Positions 45,330-56,189 of a stretch of 64,000 nucleotides of DNA are shown here, piece by piece; within the stretch, counting starts at the first letter, position 1, and each line of letters opens with the position of its first letter. Position numbers and translations under genes: made by a program. Location: assembly GCF_000340215.1 (NCBI RefSeq), contig NW_006921539.1, forward strand, positions 2,632,056 to 2,696,055, written 5' to 3'. A model generated the notes under the pieces. That model was given only the letters and a program-made list of their open reading frames with translations, was not told where the DNA came from and did not search any database. The stretch is from Pseudocercospora fijiensis CIRAD86 (lineage: Eukaryota > Ascomycota > Dothideomycetes > Mycosphaerellales > Mycosphaerellaceae).

Positions 45330-46740
45330 GCCTCGATAGGCTATCGGCAGGGTTGCTTACGCCTAGCCGATATAATACATTAAAATTAAACCTAGCGAGG
45401 TAGACGGCCTATCTAGCCTGTCGACCTATAACTCTAGTAACCTTAGTGATACTACGGAGGTTGTTATAGTCTGTATAGACCTATATCGTATGTTAGGCCC
45501 TATCGAGGTAATGCCTCTAATACTTAAAGGCCTCGACAATAGCTAAGAGCTCTTGCTCGTAGGTCTCGTAGCGACGCTTAGCATCGATTATCTTCCTCGA
45601 GAAGAAGGCAATCGGGTGCTAGTAATAGTTATTATCTAATTGCTAGGACATAATAGCCGATATAGCGAACTGTAAAGCGTTAGTCTCAATTCGGATCTAC
45701 TTGTTTAGCACGAAATAGTATAATAAGGGGACTTTAGTAAAGCGCTGCTTTAGACCGTTAAAAGCGGCTTATGCTCTATTAGTCTATTTAAACTCTCTAG
45801 ATAGATTGGCTTTAGTTTTAGTAAGTTCCGTTAGTAGCATTACGTACCGCGAGTAACCTTCGATAAATCGACGGTAGAAGTTAGTAAAACCTAGGAATAA
45901 TTGAAGCTCTTTAATGCTAGTAGGTATTGGCTATTTAGTAATAGTCTTGATTCGATTAGGATTAGCCTTAATACTATTAGTTGATACGATGAAACTAAGG
46001 AAGGCTACCTCCTTAGTAGCAAAGGTGCATTTAGAAGGCTTACAATACAGTCTATAGGCTCGTAGGCGGTTAAGGACCTTACGGACTATAGCCTAGTGCT
46101 CCGCAATATTAGGTAAGTGTATGTAAACTAGGATGTTATCTAGGTAAACTATATAGAGGTAATCTAATAGGCCTAACAGGGCCCGATTGATATAGGACTA
46201 GAATGTAGTAGGGGCATTAGCTAGCCTAAATAGTATAACTAAGTACTCGAAATAGCTATAGCGAGTGCGAAAGGCTGTCTTCCATTTATCGCCCTTGCGA
46301 ATACGAATGCGGTAATAGGCGTCCTTAATGTCTAATATAGTGTAGTATTAGGCACTAGAAAGGCGATCGAGGGTCTTATTAATAAGAGGAAGTAGACAGC
46401 GATCTTTGATAGTAATAGCATTAAGCCTACGATAATCGACATAGAGGCGTAGGCTACTATCCTTCTTTAGTACGAACAGGATAGGGGCACTAGCAGGGCT
46501 GTTACTATACCGAATGCGACTATTAGCTAGGTTTTCCTCTAGGTACTTACGTAACATAGCAAGCTCTCGTTTACTAAGGTTGTAGAGGGGGCTAAAAGGG
46601 ACCTCCTTGCCCTCTATAATGTCAATCTTATAATCTGTCTCCTTGAATATAGGCAATATCGATGCTAGGTAATGTTTGAATACATTAATATAGGTCTCTC
46701 GAATAGGCACTAGTATACGTTCGAGCTAATTAGGGTCTAT
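45330..46740 (-). pseudogene. A2 reverse transcriptase and RNase H remnant
   Basis: Surviving frame 46,348-46,710 (MPIRETYINVFKHYL, then LRLYVDYRRLNAITIKDR). The active-site box at 46,135-46,146 reads YLDN. RNase H and the DSLSRRP-type tail lie toward 45,330. Confidence 0.85.
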
Positions 46741-47299
46741 GCTATTAGGGGGCACAGGTTCATCGTTATTACTACCGAGTAGGTCGGTAGTCGGATTAGC
46801 TAAGGCGGAGGCTAGTGTTAGGTTGCTAATAAACAGGACCCTAATATCATTAGGACACTCGCTAATATCGATGTGTTTAATGTCCTCTTTCCTAGCGATT
46901 CTAAATCGCTATTATTGACTGCCTAAGTCTATAACTATAGTATAGTACTTAAGAATAGGGTTGCTAATAACAATGTCGGATAGGAGGCTGTCTATGTCCA
47001 CCGCGTAGGCAGTAAAGTTTAGTAGGCGTTCATTTCCGAGGTCGTCTTTTAGAACTATAGGAACATAGTAGGCCCTATAGGTTAAGTGCCGAGCGTTATT
47101 AAACTAAGTAAGGGTTGGCAGGTCAGTTTTCGGCAGTTATCGGAGGTCTAATTGCTTGGCTAGGCGATAGCTAATAAGGGCACTAACTGAATTTCCGGGG
47201 TCTAGTATAACCTTTGCCTTATAGTTAGTGTCGCGCCTAGATATAAGACAGGTACGTATAATAGCTAGCACAATGTCGATAGTCTTACGCCGCACAAGG

Positions 47300-48680
47300 C
47301 TAACAGTTAGTGCGGCGCTTACTCTTTTTTCGAAGGACCGATAGGGGTAGCATTAGCGGCTAAAAGGTACTTACGGTGCTTAGCGGCAGTACGGTCGATT
47401 CGGGCCTAATCCTTAGGTTTGTCGCATTGGCCTAGTAGATAGCTAGTGCTATTATAGTTAAAGCACTTCAACCCGGTTAGTAGACTGCCGTAGCTATTGT
47501 TATTGTTAGTAGAGCGGTTAGTATTGTAGGGATACGAGCCCCTTCTACGGCCCCTATCGCGGCCTCCTCTATATAGCCGTCGGCTACGGCCTCTTCTACG
47601 GTCGTTACTATTCCCGTTGTTAGCATTGTTGTTATAGTAGGAACCTTAGTTTCCTCCGCGGCTACTACGATTGCCGCGGTTAGTGCTAGCTAGTCGGATC
47701 CTCGATTCTAGTCGTTATTAGAGCTAAATAGCCCGTTCGGCTGTTTCCACTTCGACTATGAATTGAATGCGCGTTAGATTGGCCTATTCGAACATACGAC
47801 GGCGGTCCAATTTAAGGATAAGCTCCTACCTAAGTTTTAGGCGTATCTTAGAGATCTATATAGAATTAGTCTTAGCCGGGAGATCGTCCTCGAGGGTCTT
47901 TAAATAGGCCTCAAATAAACGAGCTAATTAATTAGTCTTTTGTTTGGCTCGAAGGTACTAGTCCTAAGCATGTTGTTGCCTTAGTATAGGGTTTCTAAGG
48001 GTGTCTAGTATAATAGTCTTATAGGTCTGCTACTAAACAGCGGTCTAATTAGTAAGGGAGTCGAAATAGTTATCCTAGGTGCGTTTTAGGTCTCTATTAA
48101 TGTATTGTATAGCATAGACGACTAGTAAGTAGTTATCTAGTAGGGCCCTTAGTGCATTCCGCTAGTTCAATTCACAATCACGTATATGATTATTGTACTA
48201 CTTGCGGCTAGAGCCATTAAATACGGTACAGTCTTTAAGCTTAGCATCCTTCTTTTAAATAGAAGGTACTGCTACTAGTTCTAGTCTAGCAGTAGTTGTT
48301 AGGGCTTCCTACAGGCGGCGAATCTCGAGGAGATTATCCTTTAGCTATTATTCTTAACGTAGGGCAGTAAGCCTGTTCTAAGTGGCTTCTTAAAGTCTCG
48401 CTACTAGTTAAGGGCTAAAGGCTAGCTAGCTATATCGTCGATTAACAATGTTATTAAGAATATCGTTAACAGGCAATTCTGGATTATTACCTAGAATTGC
48501 AGGTTCTTCTTTAGTAGGTCCTATAGCGGGCTCTTCGGTAGGAGGCACTTTAGTAGGTGCTCTAGTAGGCACTTTAGCAGGCACTATACTACTAGCATTG
48601 TCGTTGCTAGCGCTGCTAGCGGCAGCACGGTTGTTGTTTCGTAATAAGCCGGCTATTGTAATAGGGGGTGACACTAATAA
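47300..48680 (-). pseudogene. A2 gag remnant
   Basis: A frame at 48,426-48,674 codes for a Pro/Thr/Ala-rich stretch with imperfect tandem units (VPTRAPTKVPPTEEPAIGPT), matching the counterpart at 13,790-13,999 in A1. Downstream the gag core and the mutated CX2CX4HX4C knuckle lie at about 47,430-47,475. Confidence 0.65.
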
Positions 48681-48931
48681 TATATTGTTAGCCCCTAAGA
48701 TACGGATGTAGCGGAATTAGTAGGTATTAGTCTAGTGCGATTAACTTAGTGTAATAGGCCGTGTAGAAGGCCTTGCTTAATAATTAGTACGGTTGTTTCG
48801 ATAGAATAGTACGTGTAGGTCCCGTTCTTAGGGCGCAATATAGTTAGATTAGTCTTGTTCGTAGCTATACCGCTAAAAGCTTGAAATAAGGACTATCTAG
48901 CTGCTACCTTTAAAGGGTAGATCGAATACTA

Positions 48932-49128
48932 TATAAGAAGGGTTATATTAGCAGGTAGATAGAGTGGTAGTGAATCCGTTTAGTATTCGATAAGGATCTA
49001 GGAGGAGAGGGAGGAAGGTAGGAGAGTTAGCCTAACGCTAAGCGCTAAGCCCTACCTAAGGCATCGAGACCCTAGCTTCACTCGACCTAGTTATATGCCA
49101 ATCACGTATAGCCTCTTTAGCCCTAATA
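48932..49128 (-). repeat. 5' LTR of A2
   Basis: 197 bp, same ends as 41,990-42,186. Followed by target duplication TAGGC. Confidence 0.9.
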
Positions 49129-49133
49129 TAGGC

Positions 49134-51390
49134 TAACTATCGAATATATAGTCGAGGTCGTCGGGAGTAAGGTGCTTATTAGTAGGCTTACTAATCTTGT
49201 TCGATAGAACTAGGCTACGGCTATTAAGCTTCTTAACCTAGTTCTCGAAGACCTCTAGCTCGTATATACCCTCGATAATAGTTAAATAGGCGTTCTTATC
49301 TTTAGATATAAGAGAAACCTTAATACGTAGATAGCTAGTACCCTACTAGCTACGAGCTTAACTATATCTTATCTAAGATAAGAAGTCTCCTTAGTAGGGT
49401 AGTTCTTATAACTGCCTTTACCTACCTTAAAGTACTTAGTAGGCTTAGGGACGGAGATAAGCTCGTATATATAATTAGGTCGAAGGGCAACGGCTAAGAG
49501 CTATAAGGCAGGGTGCTAACGGACGATTTAGTTACTTACTCTATAGGTTTAAAGGGTATTACGGCCTTTCTACTTAGACTTAGGTAGCTTACGTATATAC
49601 TAAAAGTATATACGAAATTCCTCTTATATTAGGTCGACGATAAGAGAAAGGTACGCTCTACGAGGCGATTATATCTAACTAAAGACTCGAGGGAAGATAG
49701 TATTGCTAGTCTAACGAAAGCGGTCGAAGGAGGTACCTTAGCTAAGAATACTAGTAACTAACTTGCTCTAACGATTAGTTAGCGTAAGATCGCGAGTAAT
49801 AGTACTAGTAGGGTTAAATACGTAGAGTCCTAAGGAGGTTAGAGCGGCAGTAGGACGTCTAGGAAACTAGTTAGTATAACTAGTCTTAAGGGTAGTAAAG
49901 GCATCCTAATTAGCAATCTTACGCCTAATCTTTAATAGGCGGCCGACGAGGATACTCGCCTTAGTACTAGTATAGAGACTATAGACCTTAGCGGCCTTCT
50001 TAATATAGTTAGTATATATAGTAAACTGCTCCTTACCTAGCTTACTAAGGCCGTCGAGCTACTAATAGATAGATAGGGCAGTAGGAGCTTTGCCTATAGC
50101 GGCCTTAGGAACTATATCGATCTCGGTAATAAGGTACGTAATAGAGTCGCCCTTATAAGAACTGTGGATTCTTAGTTAATAGAATCGGCGAGAGGCCTCG
50201 ATCCCTACGCTCGCTAAAGGAGCCTTTAGAGGAGACATCTTCTAGTAGCGTATCCGGTATATTAATATCTAAGTTACTATAGTTAGTATTAGTACTAGAA
50301 GGAGTGTTATACTTCTTAGTAGCCTTGCGGAGGGCCTAGCGAGCGTATAGTGCCTTCTTATACGCTGCTTCGGCCTTAGCGCGCTCGTCTTTAACTTCTT
50401 AAGGAACCTTACGGTTATAGGTTAAGCGACGATTCTTAGCCTATATTTCTATAGCGAGCGCAAGACTAGTAGCCGTATCGGCCTCTATTTCTAGGCGAAG
50501 AGCCTTGCGTTCGAGAATATTAACGATAGGAGCCTCTTAACCTTTAATAATAAAACCTATACTATTAATACGATAGCCCTTCTCTTTTAGTAGATCCTTA
50601 GTAGTCTATATATTAAGATCGACCTAGACAATTGCATCGTTATACCGCTTCTAGTAGGCTATCGTAAAGTCGTTAAGCGTAAAGGACAAGTCAAGCAACT
50701 GCTTGCCTACCTTCTTACTAGCGGTAGATATACGATAGATTATAGTATAGGAAAGGTACTCGGCGCCTTAGCGACGGACTTTATACTTATTAACGAACGA
50801 AGAGACCTGCTTAGTACGCTCTTATCTACTATAGGCGAAGGTAATAAGGCTCTTAGGAAGACTACTTAGTCCTCCCTAATATTCGAAGGCCTAATCGAGG
50901 GTCTTAAAGCGTAAGCAAATCTAGGTACTAGCTATCTCGAGGCTATAGACGATAGGAAAGGCTTATTAAATATCTATATCGTTAAGAACGTCGCGCTTAA
51001 AGATACGCTTACCGATAGACCAACGCAGGTTGTTTATACTATGCGTAACTAAGATAGTAGCCTTCTTAGTGTTCCTGTTAATAACGCGTAGTAGGGTACG
51101 AGCGTTCTCGATCTTCTTTTAAGGATCTTTAAGGGCAGTAACGATCTAAAAGCAGTGCTCGAGACTAGTTATAGCAGCTAAGGCGCTATCGGATAGGGCT
51201 TCGATTAGGACTAGGGCGGCTAGGCTTAGGTTAATAGAGGTAGGTAGGTCGCCGCTACTACTAGCGCCTAGCGGATTCGAAGCGCTAGAAGATATCTAGT
51301 CGACCGAAGCGGAAGTAGGTTAGAAACGAGTTTGTAAAACGTATTCGTTGCTCGATAATAATAATTAAAGAACTTAGATAGAAGGGGGGG
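49134..51390 (-). pseudogene. B1 reading frames downstream of pol, unrecognised
   Basis: Minus strand, TAG-interrupted. An upstream piece (about 50,180-51,330) reads SLAALVLIEALSDSALAAI, KKIENARTLLRVINRNTKKA and KRIFKRDVLNDIDI. A second frame (about 50,240 down to 49,134) reads SYKGDSITYLITEIDIVPKA, GKEQFTIYTNYIKKAAKVYS and LTPDDLDYIFDS, then continues past A2. The two frames overlap slightly or are one frame with a shift. I recognise no transposase, envelope or enzyme motif. Position between pol and the 3' LTR equals that of env-like genes in other Gypsy groups. A foreign insert is an alternative. Confidence 0.5.
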
Positions 51391-51714
51391 TTTTAGGCGG
51401 TAGCGAGTTAGTTAGTAATCGAGTAGAAGAAAGAGCTTAGGAAGCTCGCTTTAAATATAGTACGAAGGTAACGTAGTCCGTATATTCCGCGCTAGTAAAG
51501 CAAATAGATAACGGCTATATATAAAAGTAAAGTTATATACGAGACTTCTTTATTATTAGGGTAGGCTAAAGTTTAACAATTAATCTAGCTAATTACTAGT
51601 AGCGACTACGCGCCTTTATTAACCTTTAGCTATCGTAGATTCTCGCGCGTTCGAAATGTAACTAGTTAATTCGAGTCTCTAGTAGGAATCTATAGTAGTA
51701 AGGCTAGCGGGACT

Positions 51715-51737
51715 AATAATACCCCTAGGGTAGTATT
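51715..51737 (-). repeat. 23-bp quasi-palindrome P, B1
   Basis: Minus strand: AATACTACCC, centre, GGGGTATTATT. Counterpart of the site at 63,719-63,747 in B2. Confidence 0.75.
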
Positions 51738-52167
51738 AGCTTTTCCTAGAGATACTCGGTAACGAGGAGTAAGTCGCCTAGGCCTAGTATAGCTAATTCG
51801 TCGGTATATTAGCCTATAGTACTACTATTATAGATATAGCATTACCTTTTATATTAGCAAGTACGTAAAGGTAGTCCGTACGTTTACCTTCTTCCTTCTT
51901 CTAAACACTAAGCTTAATAGCCTAAGGTCCCTATTCTTAGAGGCTATAGGCCTAGATTGCTATATCTATCTAAGCGGTAGGAAGGGAGAGGGATAGGGAA
52001 CCTCCCTTTCTTAGTATCCTACGTAACTAGTACTAATTAGGGTAGGAATAGTCTCCTCTAACAAAGTATCTTATTATAGTTAATACCTAAGGGTAGTTGC
52101 TAGAGTCTAGGAAACTAAAGGGAAATAGTCCTAGAAGGGTAAGGGGGTTAGGTTCGGCTAGCTTCCT

Positions 52168-52190
52168 AATACTACCCCTAGGGTATTATT
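52168..52190 (+). repeat. 23-bp quasi-palindrome P, B1, opposite orientation
   Basis: Plus strand: AATACTACCCC, centre, GGGTATTATT. Counterpart of the site at 63,286-63,308 in B2. With the site at 51,715 it bounds a segment of about 430 bp in inverted orientation. Confidence 0.75.
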
Positions 52191-52468
52191 AGGAAGTTAT
52201 ACCTCGTATAGTTCTTTCTAAGGAAACAAAAGCAAAAGAATAAAGTTATAGCAATATCTATCGAAGGTAAAATCAAAAGCAAAGGTAAAAGGCAATAATA
52301 AGGTAAGTTAAAACAATAAATAATAAACGAGAGTATAAGCATTAGTAGGAACAGATAGTAGGTAAGGACTAAAGCTATAGGGCAGCGTACTATATCGATA
52401 GCGCGAAGAACGATTAATAAGAGCAAGGAAGCAACGTAGTAGAGGCAGATAGAGGTAAGGAAGAGCAA
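52178..52468 (-). pseudogene. Hydrophobic reading frame after pol in B1
   Basis: 96 codons without a stop, dominated by Leu, Ile, Phe and Tyr, with two or three stretches long enough to be membrane segments (for example YYLFLLMLILSFIIYCF). B2 has a related hydrophobic stretch after its pol stop. RIP makes TTA, CTA and TTT codons common, so the hydrophobicity could be partly an artefact. Confidence 0.35.
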
Positions 52469-52489
52469 GCAATTATTTAGTCTTAGGGT

Positions 52490-55077
52490 CGTCTAATACC
52501 TATAATTCTAGGCGGTCGCCGGTCTTCGTCGCTTAACTAGTCGAGTTCCTCCTCGGAGTTAGAGTTAGATAGCTAGAAGTCTAGTTTACTATCGGAATTA
52601 ATATCGGAAATGCTCTACGCGTAATTAATACGTATATAACCCTCCCTTTATTTATAAGTTATTCCTAATAGCTTACTAAGACGTATCTAGGGATACGTAT
52701 AGTTCTTAGGTAGAATAGGATCTATAATCGCGGTAGGATCCTCCTCTTAATAGACATCTAAGGTCGGTAGAGGGTCTATAGAGGTACTAACTTCTTCCCT
52801 AGTCGGGGGAGGGCGGGTAGGTTCTCTTAATTCGACGATTTTCTTTAGATTAGCCCGAGGGTGCGAGTGCTTTAAGGTAGCACTATTAAGTTCCAAAAGA
52901 CGGTACGTAGAACCGTCGTAAAGGACCTCCTATACTCTATAAGGCCCTTTCTATTTAAAGGCTAGCTTATAGGAGTAACTATATTCTAGCTCGGACCGGT
53001 ATAGGAGAACTATATCGCTAACCTTTAGAGGCTCCTAATTAATAGTATTATAGTTATCGAAATACTACTTAGCCTCTTTACGAAGGCGACGCTATCGAGC
53101 AAGTCCCTCTTAAGAAGTAGTAGTTATCTCCTTAAGAGTCTTAGCGCGTAGGGCAAGAAGATCTACTCTAGTGTAAATAGACCCCTAGTCGTAAACGCTA
53201 TACGTACGGTAGGACAACTTAATCGGAAGAACAGCGTCTCTTTTAATTATAAGCTCCGCTAGTATAAGCCTAGTAGTATCGATAACGGTCGTTCGGTCCG
53301 CCTAGAGAAGGGCTAAGACGTAGGTAAAGATTGCGACTAATCTACTACTACCGTTAGTTAACTTAGATAAGGCATCGATTAAAGACTAATAGCTGCGCTT
53401 AACGATAGTATTAGATTAGGGATAGTACGGAGAGATGCGAACGCTCTTCGCCCTATATAAAATAAGTAGCGCTCGCCGCTTAAACTTCTTTAGCTATATT
53501 AGTCGTAGCATTATCTAAGATAACTTTATAGGGCGTACCCTATCGGTAGAATAGGTCTTTAAATAGGAAGGTAGCTATATTATAGGCGTTAATAGCACTA
53601 TAGCCCTTATAGAAATAATAGACTTTAGGCTATCGAGAAAGACCTTCCCGAATAATATATAGGCTATTATTCCGGCTTAGATAAACCCTATTACCGTACT
53701 ACTATTCTCTAACTAACTAGGCAGCGGGAATACGTAGCTCGCCTAGCCGACGGTAGCTATTCCTAAAATTACACTTAGGGCAGCTCTTATAGTAGCGAGA
53801 GACGTTAGCCTATACGCTATCCTATTAGTATCGTCGACGAAGGATATCGAAGGTGCCCTCCGCTGCCCGGTAGCTAAGCTCGTTATAAACTGTACGAAGG
53901 ATTTCTTGTCTTACTATAGGATTATTAATAATACGCTAGAGAGGCGTATTAACTATCGCTTATCGCTAAAGGATGCGATCTTTAATAAGGAACCTTCGAG
54001 AATAGCGAATAACCTAACGGTATTAACTCTTAAATAGACTAGGTGCTTTCTTTATATAGGTTAGGAAGTAGGCGATATAATAGGAGTCGTCGGAGTAGAC
54101 CCTATTAAGGATATTATCCCTATCTAACTTATCTACCTTAGCTTTAGCCTAGTTATTACCGTTAGCAGTAGGGTTCTCGTTAGGCTAACCCTTAGGCTAC
54201 TCGCTAGGTTCGTTAGGTTAGTTATCGGGACGGTTATCGGCACTCGACCTAGTAATTGCTAGTATAGTATTAATATAGAAGGCAGTAAAGAAGGTGCGGT
54301 TTATAACCGCGTTAATATCCTCTTCTTCTATTATTTCGGCAATGTCCTCTTCTATAGTAGGCCTCCTAGAAAGGCTATCCGGTCTAGTATACTTCTTCCT
54401 AGGAACGTAGAAGACGTCGAAGTTAAACAAATAGATCTAGGCAACCTAACGAGCTATTATAGAGTTTAGTAGGTCGGAGGCTATATAGTTAAGCTAATAG
54501 ACTAGTATTTAAGTATCGATCTCTAGGCGAAAGAATATACTAAAGAGCTATAGTCGGAACTTCTTTAGAGCCTTATAGACTCTAAGGCATTCTCGCTTGC
54601 TAGTATCGTATCGGGCCTCGATTAGTTTCTATAGCCCTAAGTTATACCGGATAGGGTAACGTAAAGATAGTTCTTTACGGTTATACTATATTAGTATCTC
54701 GCTATAGCCTTCCCCGCTCGAGTTAATAGTAATAACTATTAAACCCGCACCCTCTAAGTAGTTAATAGATATAAGTATAGGTACGGTAACGAGTGCCTTA
54801 GTTACCGTATCCTTAGCTACTTAGTAAACGGAAGTCTATTCGAACTTAGCATCCTTTTTAAGTAAGGCGTATAAGGGCTTATATACTAATATAAAGTTCT
54901 CGACCTAGATACGGAAGTAGGAGACTACTCTAAGCTAGGTTCGGACATCCTTCTAATAGGTAGGATCCGGCTAGGATACTATCTTTAGAACCCGTACGTT
55001 ATTAGGATAGCGGCCGTTTTTATCGGTTACAAACCCGACAATGTTTATTCGTTTATATAGGAGCTAAAGCTTTTCTC
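52490..55077 (-). pseudogene. B1 pol remnant (reverse transcriptase end, RNase H, integrase)
   Basis: Minus strand. The frame at 54,218-54,430 reads FNFDVFYVPRKKYTRPDSLSRRP, the RNase H to integrase link of Gypsy elements, followed by an acidic stretch. Integrase and a C-terminal acidic end continue toward 52,490. The reverse-transcriptase part stops at 55,077, where B2 begins. Confidence 0.8.
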
Positions 55078-55082
55078 TATAG

Positions 55083-55399
55083 TATTAGCTAGTAACCGGC
55101 CCTATACCTATAGGCTAGTTTTAAGCCTATATAAGAGGCCTCCTTCTATAGAGTAGACAGATTATCAACCTCGTATAGTACATTGTTTATATTACACTTC
55201 TATAATGCCTATGTTGTAGGGCTCTAGTTATTAGCCTAAGCGACAGTCTCGTTATCCTATCTTGCTAAATATAGCTGCCCGTATTACTATAGGTTATGTT
55301 ACCCTCGGTAGCCTATACTATTACTATAAGTAGTAGTAGTAGTATTGGTTTCCGTCCTTTATTAGAGCCGAAGGTAGGGCTATCTCTTTATATCTAACA
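55083..55399 (+). repeat. 5' LTR of element B2
   Basis: Starts TATTAGCTAGTAACC and probably ends ATCTAACA at 55,399 (about 317 bp). The first 284 bp match the B1 3' LTR in reverse complement. TATATAAGAGGCC at about 55,128 is a likely TATA box. The 3' end is set by the CTAACA ending, not by alignment, and is uncertain. Confidence 0.7.
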
Positions 55400-56180
55400 G
55401 GTTCGGGTATATTGAAGGTGGTCTCTAGGCACGAATAGCTATAACCGAAGCGAGGGTACGATAAGAGCCTACGATACGGACGATACCGAAGTATCTTAAG
55501 GGGCCGTTACGACAAGTAGAGAAACCTCTTAACGAGGGCATCGCTTTAACCCCGAAAAGCTACAAACCCTTAGGACTGTTACAGCTTAGGGCCTAGTCTA
55601 TAACTATAGCTAGCTTCTAAGGACTCGGCTCCGGGTCGAAGACCTATTTAGTACCGCTTGCTCGAGATAAGCTACCGCCCGCCTAAGGAGGAGATAGATT
55701 AATTACCTATCGGCCTTGCTTAGTTTGCTAAGACTATCTATACGATAGCAATTTCTAGATTACAGGTCGGATGCCTAGACAGTTCCCCTATTAACCGGGT
55801 AGATTATTTCGGGATTCGCTGCCTCGTTCGGATAGTACTTAGCCTTCTACTAGAAAAAGAAGGTCCCCGCCCCCCCGCCTAGCTAAAGGAGATAACGATA
55901 GTTAGTAAAGTAGCTAGTTTCTAGGATCTAGGTATAAATAGAGATTGCAGTCCCTTCCTCCGAGCGGCTTTTGTCTAAATTTACTAAATTGAAGCTCCTA
56001 GGGGTATCTAGGCGACCTCTAGGAGGCTAAACTCTAATACTACCCTAGGGGTAATATTAGAAGAAAACAGCCTAGTACACTATTTTCTCGTATAGCAACA
56101 TCGAAACAAACCAAACCTATAATATATACTAAAAACACTTTCCTATAGCATTTCATTTTAACTACTTTATAATAATCGAA
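55400..56180 (+). other. B2 leader between LTR and gag
   Basis: About 780 bp without a recognisable frame. A primer-binding site would be expected directly after the LTR (GGTTCGGGTATAT) but I could not match it to a tRNA. A quasi-palindrome lies at 56,036-56,058. Confidence 0.45.
56036..56058 (+). repeat. 23-bp quasi-palindrome P, upstream of B2 gag
   Basis: Arms AATACTACCC and GGGGTAATATT. About 120 bp before the gag-like frame. Confidence 0.75.
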
Positions 56181-56189
56181 TAAGCTCTA

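Larger units (their letters stand above)
41990..49128 (-). mobile_element. Complete Ty3/Gypsy chromovirus copy A2, RIP-inactivated
   Basis: Inverted sister of A1, 7,139 bp. LTRs of 197 bp lie at 41,990-42,186 (3') and 48,932-49,128 (5'), with target duplication TAGGC at 41,985-41,989 and 49,129-49,133. Gene order equals A1. It is less decayed: for example GDKWKTAF keeps its Trp codon (about 46,283-46,306) and the protease box reads LDPGNSVSA where A1 reads LDLGNLVSA. The reverse-transcriptase box YLDN (46,135-46,146) carries the same Asp-to-Asn change as A1. Confidence 0.93.
41221..55082 (-). mobile_element. Large Ty3/Gypsy element B1, 5'-truncated in view by insertion of B2 and interrupted by A2
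   Basis: Minus-strand element, recognised by its match to B2 from reverse transcriptase through the region 3' of pol. B1 holds the pol remainder (52,490-55,077), a hydrophobic frame, long unrecognised frames (49,134-51,390 continuing at 41,360-41,984), a palindrome, a polypurine tract and the 3' LTR. The 7.1-kb element A2 sits within the last frame, with target duplication TAGGC. Its 5' part is displaced by B2, inserted in the reverse transcriptase at 55,078-55,082 and probably continuing beyond the window. RIP-inactivated. Confidence 0.75.

Noticed and set aside
49134..51390. DNA transposase of the Fot1/pogo or hAT type
   Set aside because: I tested the minus-strand frames for DDE or hAT blocks and found none. 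The in-phase join with 41,360-41,984 fits an element-B frame better.
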